Source of the DNA: Methylovirgula sp.
GTDB lineage: Bacteria > Pseudomonadota > Alphaproteobacteria > Rhizobiales > Beijerinckiaceae
DNA length: 6,656 bases
Direction: 5' to 3'
NCBI GenBank assembly: GCA_025356505.1
Contig: JANXSV010000391.1
Span: 1-6,656 of the forward strand
Position 1 is the first letter of the stretch. Every line of letters starts with the position of its first letter. Under the pieces are notes generated by a model. The model saw nothing but the letters and a program-made list of their open reading frames with translations, searched no databases and had not been told where the DNA came from. This document shows positions 1 to 5,879 of the stretch, in pieces. The position numbers and the translations under genes were made by a program.

Positions 1-1229
1 CTTTGGCTAATCGTTACCTCCCGCTCGGCGTCCCATATCGCGATGTCGGCATCCATGCCTATGGCAATAGACCCCTTTTTCGTCAGGCCATACATGTGCG
101 CATGGTTGGTGGCAGTGAGCGCTACGAACTGGTTGAGAGTAATACGGCCTTTACTCACACCCTCGGAGAATAAAATAGGCAATCGTGTTTCAATGCCTGG
201 AATCCCGTTGGGAATCCAGCGAAACGAGGTGCGGCCTTTCGGATTGAGTTTTCCTTCGGGATCGTCATACCTGAACGGACAATGATCCGACGAAAATACT
301 TGGAAGGTACCGTTCTGCAAGCCTTCCCAGCAGGCTTGCTGGCTGGAGACATCGCGCGGCGGCGGGGAACAGACATATTTCGCGCCCTCCATGTTCAAAC
401 CATCCATGTCCTTTTCGGTCAGCATCAAATATTGCGGGCAGGTCTCGCCATAGACTTTCAGCCCCCGAGCGCGAGCGCGGGCAATTTCATCCATCGCCTC
501 GCGATTTGAAACATGGACAATCATCACCGAGACATCTAACAGCTCAGCAAGACTTATTGCACGGTGAGTGGCTTCTCGCTCGACCGGGATTGGGCGCGAT
601 GTGCCATGAAACTTGGGTGCGATATGGCCGCCCCTTTCGAGGCGATCCGTAAGAAAGCGGATTGCGTCATAATTCTCGGCGTGCACCATCACAAGCGCAC
701 CTGTTTCACGCGCCACTGCCATGACTTCAAGAATTTCTCGGTCGTTGAGCGCCAAACCCTCATAAGTCATGAAGACTTTGAAAGAGCTGTAACCGTCCTC
801 GATCAGCGCCGGAAGATCCTGCCCGAGAACCTGTTCATTGGGGTCTGAAATAATCAGGTGAAAAGCGACATCGGTGTAACACTTACCCTCTGCTTTCGCA
901 TGGTATTCACGCAATGTCTGGCGCAGCGGCGTACCTTTTTCTTGAAGACAGAACGGCATAACTGTCGTGTTTCCGCCAAACGCAGCTGCGCGCGTCGCGC
1001 TCTCAAAGTCATCTGCCATAACAATGCCGTCACCGCTTGGCTGAGCAATGTGAACGTGACTGTCTATACCTCCCGGCAGTACCAACTTGCCAGTAGCGTC
1101 AAGCGTTTCCAGAGTTGCACCAAGATCAAATCCAAGGGCAGCAATGCGTCCCTCTTTGATACCGATATCACATGAAAATGTATCTGTGGCCGTTGCAATC
1201 GTGCCGTTGGCTATAACAAGGTCATACAT
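1..1229 (-). CDS. hydA: Dihydropyrimidinase / D-hydantoinase family cyclic amidohydrolase, C-terminus cut by window edge
   Basis: Read on the minus strand, this frame is open for 409 codons with no stop and leaves at the left edge; family members are about 460-490 residues, so a short C-terminal part is missing. It is a cytoplasmic metal-dependent TIM-barrel amidohydrolase that opens cyclic ureides (dihydrouracil, 5-substituted hydantoins) to N-carbamoyl amino acids. The whole binuclear site is visible: H58 and H60 (IDSHVH), the lysine that is carboxylated, K151 (SSFKVFMTY), H183 (MVHAEN), H239 (IVHVS) and D315 (SSDHCPF). The substrate-amide contacts known in the family match Y156, S288 and N341. 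The start ATG has GGAG (1238-1241) 8 nt upstream. It lies 65 bp after the GntR gene in the same direction, probably one transcript. The substrate cannot be told from sequence; I favour a cyclic ureide. Family call is secure, exact substrate is not. Confidence 0.93.
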   Translation of the reverse strand, partial: MYDLVIANGTIATATDTFSCDIGIKEGRIAALGFDLGATLETLDATGKLVLPGGIDSHVHIAQPSGDGIVMADDFESATRAAAFGGNTTVMPFCLQEKGTPLRQTLREYHAKAEGKCYTDVAFHLIISDPNEQVLGQDLPALIEDGYSSFKVFMTYEGLALNDREILEVMAVARETGALVMVHAENYDAIRFLTDRLERGGHIAPKFHGTSRPIPVEREATHRAISLAELLDVSVMIVHVSNREAMDEIARARARGLKVYGETCPQYLMLTEKDMDGLNMEGAKYVCSPPPRDVSSQQACWEGLQNGTFQVFSSDHCPFRYDDPEGKLNPKGRTSFRWIPNGIPGIETRLPILFSEGVSKGRITLNQFVALTATNHAHMYGLTKKGSIAIGMDADIAIWDAEREVTISQ

Positions 1230-1294
1230 AAATTTTTCTCCGGAAGAAGCCGCGTCAAGGTGCAAGCATAATCTGTTCCAGTCGTCAGAAGTTG

Positions 1295-1993
1295 CTAAAG
1301 CGGTATGCCTAGCCGCTGAGCAGACCCTCTGATGTGTCTTTGCATTGCCTCACCTGCCATTTTCGCGTCACGCGATTCTAGCGCAGCATGGATAGCTCTG
1401 TGTTCGTTCACCGTTTCGATCATGCGCTCCCGGGTTGCAAGCGGAGCACGCTGGGTCTCGACCATAAGTTGGCGAGCCGAACGGTACATCGAACCGATCA
1501 GCGAGTTGCCCGCCGTTTCGACGATAAGATCATGAAATGAGGCATCAGCGGCTGACATTGCAACGAGATCCTGCCTCTCCAAAGCAGAGGCTATGTCATC
1601 GACGAGCGTGGCAATTTTTACGAGCGTCAGATCACTGATCCGCACTGCGGCAAGGGAAGCCGCAGTGCCCTCTAATGCCAAACGTGCTTCATACACGTCC
1701 CTAGGAGAGGCCGCGTGAGCAAAGCGCCATGGTGAGATGCGATGTTGCGGGTCCGTGACGAACACACCAAGCCCTGGCCTAATCTCGACCAGCCCGAGAG
1801 TGGCGAGAATAGAAATCGCTTCGCGTAATGAAGCACGGCTCACGCCGAACTGCTCCGCAAGCTCACGCTGCGATGGCAACTGAGCCCCCGCTGCCAGCGA
1901 ACCACTCCCGATCGAACGCTGCAGGCGGGCGGCGATGGCTTGGGGAACCTGCGAGGTACGGCCAGGTGTTTCATCTGCAAAAACATTAAGCAC
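1295..1993 (-). CDS. GntR-family transcriptional regulator, FCD (FadR) subfamily
   Basis: A 232-residue DNA-binding repressor or activator. A winged helix-turn-helix fills about residues 17-79, with the recognition region LPSQRELAEQFGVSRASLRE at 39-58 and a wing around GLVEIRPGLGVFV. The all-helical FCD ligand domain follows (about 100-222). Its predicted metal/carboxylate site is intact: D150, H154, H198 and H220, with R104 near the pocket; FCD proteins with this set usually bind a small organic acid through a metal ion. I chose the GTG start at 1993 because GGAG (2001-2004) sits 7 nt upstream. The frame also opens at a TTG at 2074 (259 residues), but that TTG looks like part of a -35 box. 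The gene diverges from the transporter operon and precedes the hydantoinase, so it likely controls both and itself. Confidence 0.92.
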   Translation of the reverse strand: MLNVFADETPGRTSQVPQAIAARLQRSIGSGSLAAGAQLPSQRELAEQFGVSRASLREAISILATLGLVEIRPGLGVFVTDPQHRISPWRFAHAASPRDVYEARLALEGTAASLAAVRISDLTLVKIATLVDDIASALERQDLVAMSAADASFHDLIVETAGNSLIGSMYRSARQLMVETQRAPLATRERMIETVNEHRAIHAALESRDAKMAGEAMQRHIRGSAQRLGIPL

Positions 1994-2000
1994 GAGTGCA

Positions 2001-2004
2001 CTCC
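2001..2004 (-). promoter_or_regulatory. Ribosome binding site that fixes the GntR start
   Basis: On the minus strand GGAG stands 7 nt before the GTG at 1993. It favours the 232-residue protein over the 259-residue reading from TTG at 2074, although that TTG has a GAGGT-like stretch about 8 nt upstream. The extra 27 residues would lie ahead of the winged helix and carry no recognisable domain. Confidence 0.55.
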
Positions 2005-2045
2005 AATAGAGCTGTTCCAACGAAGGGAGCCGGAAATTTAGTCGT

Positions 2046-2074
2046 TTTATTCTCTGCGAATATGCTTCCGTCAA
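2046..2074 (-). promoter_or_regulatory. Candidate sigma70-type promoter for the GntR-hydantoinase transcript
   Basis: On the minus strand TTGACG (2074-2069) is followed after 17 nt by AATAAA (2051-2046), matching five of six and four of six consensus positions. Transcription would start near 2039, leaving a leader of about 45 nt before the GTG at 1993. Read from hexamer match and spacing only. Confidence 0.45.
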
Positions 2075-2083
2075 GGCGCTTGA
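2071..2083. repeat. 13-bp palindrome holding both divergent -35 boxes
   Basis: TCAAG-GCG-CTTGA is a perfect inverted repeat with a 3-nt centre. Each arm supplies most of a TTGAC(G/C) -35 hexamer, one pointing left toward the GntR gene and one right toward the binding-protein gene. The two hexamers are only 5 nt apart, so one polymerase would probably exclude another. The palindrome may simply follow from two facing -35 boxes, or may itself be a protein site. Confidence 0.5.
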
Positions 2084-2109
2084 CCTCAGCTCAATTGTGG
2101 TGACATCAT
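2080..2109 (+). promoter_or_regulatory. Candidate sigma70-type promoter for the transporter-aminotransferase operon
   Basis: TTGACC (2080-2085) is followed after 18 nt by CATCAT (2104-2109), five of six and four of six consensus positions. The start point would fall near 2115, within the tandem operator-like repeat, giving a leader of roughly 70 nt before the ATG at 2187. The weak -10 box makes this tentative. Confidence 0.42.
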
Positions 2110-2111
2110 GT

Positions 2112-2129
2112 GGTCAGACCGGTCGGACC
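2112..2129. promoter_or_regulatory. Tandem GGTCNGACC operator, likely bound by the adjacent GntR protein
   Basis: Two 9-bp palindromes abut directly: GGTCAGACC (2112-2120) and GGTCGGACC (2121-2129). The core GGTCNGACC matches the centre of the known E. coli FadR operator (TGGTCNGACC) and the TGGTNNNACCA pattern of FadR-subfamily regulators. An overlapping palindrome, CCGGTC-G-GACCGG, spans 2119-2131. The pair begins 3 nt after the candidate rightward -10 box, so binding would block transcription initiation. That the neighbouring GntR protein is the binder is inferred from family and position. Confidence 0.6.
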
Positions 2130-2186
2130 GGACGGCGCACTGTCGATCATTATTCCCGACTCTGCGCAAATCAAAGGAGAAATGCG

Positions 2187-2978
2187 ATGCTAGCTCGAAT
2201 TAAGACTGGATTGATCGGATTAACCTTGGCCCTGGGCCTTGCAGCAACTGCTTCAGCCCAAACCGCCCTTAAACTTGGCGCGAATATCGGCAACGTTCCG
2301 TGGGAATTTCAGGATGCAAGTGGCAAATTTACAGGTTTTGAAATTGATCTGATGACCGAAGTTGCAGCACGGACAGGCATGAAACTTGAAGTGGTCAACA
2401 TCCCATTCCAAGGGCTGTTTGCTGCAGTTCAATCCGGCCAAATCGACGCGGCGGTTTCCTCAATCACCATTACGAAGAAGCGCTTGGAAAGTGTCTCATT
2501 CGCACAGCCATACTATGATAGCGACCAGTCACTTACTGTTGTCAAAGCGTCTGGCATTGCGAAGTTGGCTGGCATGGGCGACAAAATTGTTGGTGTGGAC
2601 ACCGGCTCAACTGGAGATATGTGGGCTACACAGCATCAGGCGGAAACTAAAATCAAGGAAATCAAACGGTACGAGGGCCTTAACCCAGCTATGCTTGATC
2701 TGGCAGCAGGGCGCATCGACGGGTATATATCCGATATCCCGGCGCTGCTCTATTACGTTAAGGACAAGCCTCAGTTCGCTGTGGTTGAGCGTATCAAGAC
2801 CACCGAACAATATTCTGTCATGACGGCTAAAAACGGACCTTTGCTAGCAAAGATCAATGATACGATAACCGCCATGAAAAAGGATGGTGCCTTGGCTAAA
2901 ATCCATAAAACATGGTTTGGCACCGAACCGGACGCTGGCATGGCCACGGCGACAGTGTTGGACATTCCAAAGCTTTAA
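2187..2978 (+). CDS. Periplasmic amino-acid-type solute-binding protein (SBP_bac_3) of an ABC importer
   Basis: A 263-residue exported binding protein. The signal peptide is clear: positive MLARIK, a hydrophobic core, then ASA|Q with cleavage after A24. The mature part is the two-lobed type II fold of the polar-amino-acid family. Ligand residues known from HisJ/LAO proteins map well: S91, S92, T94 and R99 in the SSITITKKR stretch (arginine holds the alpha-carboxylate), S141/T142 in VGVDTGST, and D183 in YISDIPA (holds the alpha-ammonium). W39 in NVPWEF is the usual stacking aromatic. The ligand should therefore carry both carboxylate and amino groups, an amino acid or a close ureido relative. 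The start at 2187 is set by AAAGGAG (2173-2179) 7 nt upstream; an in-frame GTG at 2097 would put residues ahead of the signal peptide. First gene of the operon, 71 bp before the permease. Confidence 0.93.
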   Translation: MLARIKTGLIGLTLALGLAATASAQTALKLGANIGNVPWEFQDASGKFTGFEIDLMTEVAARTGMKLEVVNIPFQGLFAAVQSGQIDAAVSSITITKKRLESVSFAQPYYDSDQSLTVVKASGIAKLAGMGDKIVGVDTGSTGDMWATQHQAETKIKEIKRYEGLNPAMLDLAAGRIDGYISDIPALLYYVKDKPQFAVVERIKTTEQYSVMTAKNGPLLAKINDTITAMKKDGALAKIHKTWFGTEPDAGMATATVLDIPKL

Positions 2979-2998
2979 CGATCAAGGCTGCTTAGCGG

Positions 2999-3016
2999 TG
3001 GTGTTCGGGGACACCA
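2999..3016 (+). promoter_or_regulatory. Intercistronic hairpin between binding protein and permease genes
   Basis: TGGTGT-TCGGGG-ACACCA forms a perfect 6-bp stem with a 6-nt loop, 20 nt after the binding-protein stop. No T-run follows, so it is not a classical terminator. Hairpins here in ABC operons often protect the upstream message and keep the binding protein more abundant than the permease; that role is inferred. Confidence 0.45.
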
Positions 3017-3049
3017 TGCCCTGACCATCGACTTTCTGGCGAAAAGAAC

Positions 3050-3724
3050 ATGAATATTTTCGACACATTCCTGAATGGCAAAGTTTTTCTTGAGACTTTG
3101 CCATTGGTTTTGAGCGGTCTTGGTACAACGTTGCTGCTGGGCATCTTCAGTATTATCGCAGGTTTTGCGATCGGACTAATATTGGCGTTGACGCGCCTCT
3201 ATGCACCCAAATCTTGGCGCTGGATGGCCATCTTTTATATCGACCTCTTCCGCGCGATCCCAATTTTGGTTTTGCTGATCATCATTTATTATGCTCTGCC
3301 GTTTGCAGGTTTACGACTGAGTTCCTTTGCGTCCGCTATGAGTGCTATTTCCATGGTGGCGGGAGCCTACAGCGCCGAAATATTCCGTGCGGGAATTGAA
3401 GCTGTTCCAAATGGCCAGTTCGAGGCTGCACGTGCACTTGGCCTTCGCCCGGCTTATGTCATGTACAAGGTGGTGTTACCGCAAGCGCTGGTAATAGTTG
3501 TACCGCCAACAACGTCAAACGCCATTAATGTCATGAAAGACACGGCCCTGGCTTCAGTCGTTGCAATGCCGGATTTGCTCAAACAGGCCACGCAAGCCCA
3601 AGCCCTGGCTGCCAACCCGACGCCGTTGATCACCGCAGCAGCAATTTACATCGTTCTGCTCTTGCCGATGGTACGGCTGGTTGGCCACATGGAAAAAAGT
3701 TGGGCCAAAGAGCGACGCGGATGA
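3050..3724 (+). CDS. ABC transporter permease, polar amino acid (HisM/HisQ/ArtQ) family
   Basis: A 224-residue inner-membrane permease, the usual length for this family. About five membrane spans can be read: near residues 18-48, 58-85, 95-116, 141-162 and 192-212. The cytoplasmic EAA loop that docks on the ATPase is intact at about 125-146 (EAARALGLRPAYVMYKVVLPQA region, with the conserved E125, A126, G131 and the LP pair). It pairs with the binding protein upstream. Family members act as homodimers or as two different permeases; only one is visible, so a homodimer is plausible. No ATPase gene is found in this window and must be supplied from elsewhere. The ribosome site before the ATG is weak (AAAAGAA). 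Its TGA overlaps the next ATG as ATGA. Confidence 0.93.
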   Translation: MNIFDTFLNGKVFLETLPLVLSGLGTTLLLGIFSIIAGFAIGLILALTRLYAPKSWRWMAIFYIDLFRAIPILVLLIIIYYALPFAGLRLSSFASAMSAISMVAGAYSAEIFRAGIEAVPNGQFEAARALGLRPAYVMYKVVLPQALVIVVPPTTSNAINVMKDTALASVVAMPDLLKQATQAQALAANPTPLITAAAIYIVLLLPMVRLVGHMEKSWAKERRG

Positions 3725-4236
3725 TTTTACACAGCCAGCCGATAACTTCAGAAGGTTTTAAGCCTTATGGATCGCTTTTAAGCAGCGTTGGATCTGTTGG
3801 CGTTTCTGTCAACGAGAACCGTGGCATGCGTTTCGACACTGCCGCAAACCTTGTGCATACAACACAAACGTCCCAGCCAAAGTTAGCTCTTTACAAAATC
3901 GAAGCTTCGAAATGGCCGGTAGACGTAAGGATTTTAGAGCGCCATAGTCGTACGGCCCAGCTGTTTTTACCCATGATGGGCGGCGTATTTCTTGTTGTTG
4001 TGGCGCGCGCGCTGGATAGTGGCGGACCTGCAATCAGTAGCTTAGCGGCTTTCACCTGCGCGCCCGATCAGGGCATTGTCTATGCCCCCGGCATTTGGCA
4101 CCTGCCACTCGTCGCAATAGATGAACCAGCCGATTTTGCCATGCTGATGTGGGAAAACGGTACTTCGGAAGACTGCGAAGAACATCTGATGGCAATAGCT
4201 GTAACAGTCCATTCCCCGCAAGGAGCACAGAGATGA
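3721..4236 (+). CDS. Ureidoglycolate lyase (AllA)-family protein
   Basis: A 171-residue cupin-like protein related to AllA, which splits (S)-ureidoglycolate into glyoxylate and urea at the end of allantoin breakdown. Family landmarks in order: an N-terminal ITSEGFKPYG (8-17), RILERHSRTAQLFLP (70-84), GIVYAPGIWHLPLVAI (118-133), and a C-terminal acidic stretch with C152, E153 and E154. Length fits the family. Odd points: AllA proteins usually show WHHPL, while here the second histidine is L128, and the preceding arginine-like position is P123. The substrate may thus differ from ureidoglycolate. ATG at 3721 was chosen since it overlaps the permease stop (ATGA) with AAAGAG 8 nt upstream; an in-frame ATG at 3700 would lie inside the permease gene. 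Cytoplasmic. It ends in another ATGA overlap with the aminotransferase. Confidence 0.82.
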   Translation: MILHSQPITSEGFKPYGSLLSSVGSVGVSVNENRGMRFDTAANLVHTTQTSQPKLALYKIEASKWPVDVRILERHSRTAQLFLPMMGGVFLVVVARALDSGGPAISSLAAFTCAPDQGIVYAPGIWHLPLVAIDEPADFAMLMWENGTSEDCEEHLMAIAVTVHSPQGAQR

Positions 4237-5468
4237 CGACGCAAACCGCCCAGCCACTAGATGTAGCATATGTCCGTGCTCAGTTTCCTGCTCTTGGCGA
4301 TAATCAATGGGCTTATCTGGACAATGCCGGAGGCTCGCAAGTTTTGGGCACGGTCGCCGCCCGTGTTGCAGATTACATGCTTACGAGCAGCGTCCAAACC
4401 GGAGCAAGCTACAGCGTTTCGGAACTTGCCAGCGCAAGAATTCTGGAGGCGCGAAGCAAAGTCGCACGCTTTGTAGGTGCTTCGCGTCCTGAGGAGATTG
4501 TCTTCGGCCCTTCAACAACGGTACTGATGCGCTTTCTGGCCACTGCTATGGCGAGCCAGTTGGTTGCGGGTGATGAAATCATCCTGACCGACTTTGACCA
4601 TGAATCCAACATCGGCCCTTGGCTGATCCTCAAAGATCGCGGCGTTGTATTCAAAACATGGTCTATCGACCCTGATAGCTTTACGATTAAGCTGGCAGAC
4701 CTTGAAGCCCTTATGACACCGCGGACGAAGCTTGTCTGCGTCACCCATTGTTCAAATATACTGGGCACGATTAATCCTGTTGCAGCCATCGCCAGCCTCG
4801 TACATTCACATGGTGCACGTTTATGCGTGGACGCGGTCGCTTACGCTCCCCACCGCACTGTCGACGTAGAGGCCTCAGGCGCGGATTATTATCTCTTCTC
4901 ATTCTACAAGGTCTACGGACCGCACTTTGCGATGATGTGGGCAAAATATGACCATTTGTTGGAGTTGGACGGACTATATCACTACTTCTACAGTCGAGAA
5001 AAAGTTCCGATGAAGCTTGAGCCCGGCAACATCAATTATGAGCTTGCCTGGGGCTGCACTGGTATCGTTGACTACTTCGACAAGCTAGGTGGCGGCACGG
5101 GTGATCGGGCAGCGATTGTTAAAGCCTTTGACGCTGTCGCTTTGCACGAGCAGACATTGTCCACTCGGTTGCTAGACTGGTTAAATTCACGCAACAGCAT
5201 TACCGTTGTGGGATCCCGAACGGCTGACCAAACAGTGCGCGTTCCCACAATTGCCTTCAAAGTGTCGGGCGAGGACTCGGCTGAGATCGTCCGTAAGCTG
5301 GACCCGCACAAAATTGGTGTCCGTTTTGGGGATTTTCATTCCCGCCGCCTGATCGAACGTTTGAAATTGACACATGGAAATGGCGTGGTGCGTATTTCGA
5401 TGGTGCATTACAATACAGTCGCCGAGGTTGATCGGCTTACTAAAACTTTGGATCAGATCATCGTGTGA
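4233..5468 (+). CDS. Class V aminotransferase, cysteine-desulfurase-like (VC1184-type) PLP enzyme
   Basis: A 411-residue cytoplasmic PLP enzyme of fold type I. Landmarks: YLDNAGGSQ near the N-terminus (28-36), H123 in DFDHES, H172-S174 in THCSN, D200 in CVDAVAYAPH (pairs with the pyridine nitrogen), and the Schiff-base lysine K226 in FSFYKVYGPH. The overall pattern matches the cysteine desulfurase-like subgroup named after VC1184 rather than NifS, IscS or SufS. The C-terminal lobe has RFGDFHSRRLIERL where SufS/IscS proteins carry their active cysteine nearby, and no cysteine is present there, so persulfide chemistry is unlikely. Transamination, lyase or epimerase chemistry on an amino acid is possible; the true reaction is unknown. 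ATG at 4233 has AAGGAG (4220-4225) 7 nt upstream and overlaps the preceding stop; an in-frame ATG at 4149 would extend into the AllA-like gene. Last gene of the operon. Confidence 0.88.
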   Translation: MTTQTAQPLDVAYVRAQFPALGDNQWAYLDNAGGSQVLGTVAARVADYMLTSSVQTGASYSVSELASARILEARSKVARFVGASRPEEIVFGPSTTVLMRFLATAMASQLVAGDEIILTDFDHESNIGPWLILKDRGVVFKTWSIDPDSFTIKLADLEALMTPRTKLVCVTHCSNILGTINPVAAIASLVHSHGARLCVDAVAYAPHRTVDVEASGADYYLFSFYKVYGPHFAMMWAKYDHLLELDGLYHYFYSREKVPMKLEPGNINYELAWGCTGIVDYFDKLGGGTGDRAAIVKAFDAVALHEQTLSTRLLDWLNSRNSITVVGSRTADQTVRVPTIAFKVSGEDSAEIVRKLDPHKIGVRFGDFHSRRLIERLKLTHGNGVVRISMVHYNTVAEVDRLTKTLDQIIV

Positions 5469-5577
5469 TGTGAGTACTAAGGCAGCGAACATTCCGGAGG
5501 ACGATGCCGCGGGAACTTCAGCTACATCTGTGTCATAATATGAGTATTGTCGGAGTTAACTGCATAGATGGAAGACG

Positions 5578-5612
5578 GTCGGCACTGTCGGAGGAAAATC
5601 GGGTGTGCCGAC
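5578..5612. repeat. 8-bp perfect inverted repeat, GTCGGCAC / GTGCCGAC
   Basis: The arms are 5578-5585 and 5605-5612 with a 19-nt spacer. No T-run follows, so a terminator role is not supported. The left arm overlaps GGCACTGT at 5581-5588, which equals the first eight bases of the IS26 terminal repeat, so this may be the tip of a degraded IS6-family element. Confidence 0.5.
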
Positions 5613-5793
5613 TAGTTGCATGGCGGTAGGATTGCGATCGTGTCTGACACTCGCATCTTTCGCTATTTCAAAACCTCGCCTGAGATCATCAGCCTGGCAG
5701 AAATGATGTACGTGCGATACCCAACGCCCTTGCGCAATAAAATCTGGCTAGGGCAGGGGGTTCTGAGACCAATTTGTTTAGTTTGACAGCACC
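5581..5793 (+). mobile_element. Possible internally deleted IS6-family element
   Basis: Proposed left tip: GGCACTGT at 5581, 59 bp before the transposase start, close to the roughly 60-bp leader of IS26-like elements. Proposed right tip: GACAGCACC at 5785-5793, which matches the inverted left end (GACAGTGCC) at seven of nine positions. Full IS6 elements are about 800 bp, so most of the transposase would be gone. No 8-bp target duplication flanks these points. The left end is plausible; the right end is weak. Confidence 0.3.
5640..5738 (+). pseudogene. IS6-family transposase, N-terminal remnant
   Basis: From a GTG at 5640 the frame reads VSDTRIFRYFKTSPEIISLA and then EMMYVRYPTPLRN. This resembles the opening of rhizobial IS6-type transposases (FRYFKTSPEIIRLAVMLYVRFPLSLRN, from memory of the family), the helical segment ahead of the DDE catalytic domain. 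After the LRN at 5738 similarity stops abruptly; the frame runs on for 15 unrelated codons to a TGA at 5784-5786. An intact protein would have about 230 residues, so the DDE core is absent and the gene is dead. The break could be a deletion or a second insertion. It shows past mobile-element activity next to the operon. Confidence 0.72.
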
Positions 5794-5853
5794 GTCTGGT
5801 AAGGGCGATCGACCGCACAAACGGGTGGTCTCTGTCTAACTGCGAGGATTATG

Positions 5854-5879
5854 TGCGATGGCTTCCGGCCGCATTTTTT
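5854..5879 (+). terminator. Weak candidate rho-independent terminator, plus direction
   Basis: TGCG (5854-5857) can pair with CGCA (5870-5873), with a short inner GG/CC pair across an imperfect middle, followed at once by T6 (5874-5879). It would stop rightward transcripts before they enter the opposing gene at 5892. The stem is short and interrupted and lies 386 bp past the operon's last stop, so support is low. Confidence 0.25.

Noticed and set aside
43..1175. Several plus-strand open frames of 75-105 codons across the left part of the window
   Set aside because: They lie opposite the hydantoinase, whose minus frame is open for 409 codons with every catalytic residue; these are antisense shadows.
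1230..1294. Separate promoter for the hydantoinase in the 65-bp gap
   Set aside because: No hexamer pair with good spacing was found on the minus strand; co-transcription with the GntR gene is simpler.
2097..2186. Longer binding-protein start at GTG 2097
   Set aside because: It would place 30 residues before a textbook signal peptide and overlap the operator; ATG 2187 has AAAGGAG at ideal spacing.
3700..3720. ATG at 3700 for the AllA-like gene
   Set aside because: It lies inside the permease gene and adds seven residues not like the family; ATG 3721 overlaps the stop as ATGA.
4149..4232. ATG at 4149 for the aminotransferase
   Set aside because: It adds 28 basic residues overlapping the AllA-like gene; ATG 4233 has AAGGAG 7 nt upstream and an ATGA junction.
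5533..5543. Palindrome TCATAATATGA as an operator
   Set aside because: An 11-bp AT-rich palindrome is easily found by chance, and no promoter or gene start is near.
5504..5629. 41-codon frame with GGAGG just upstream
   Set aside because: The ribosome site is only 3 nt from the ATG, the product resembles nothing I know, and the frame runs across the proposed IS tip.
5573..5801. 8-bp target duplication around the IS6 relic
   Set aside because: The bases left of 5581 (AGACGGTC) and right of 5793 (GTCTGGTA) do not match, so no duplication is supported.
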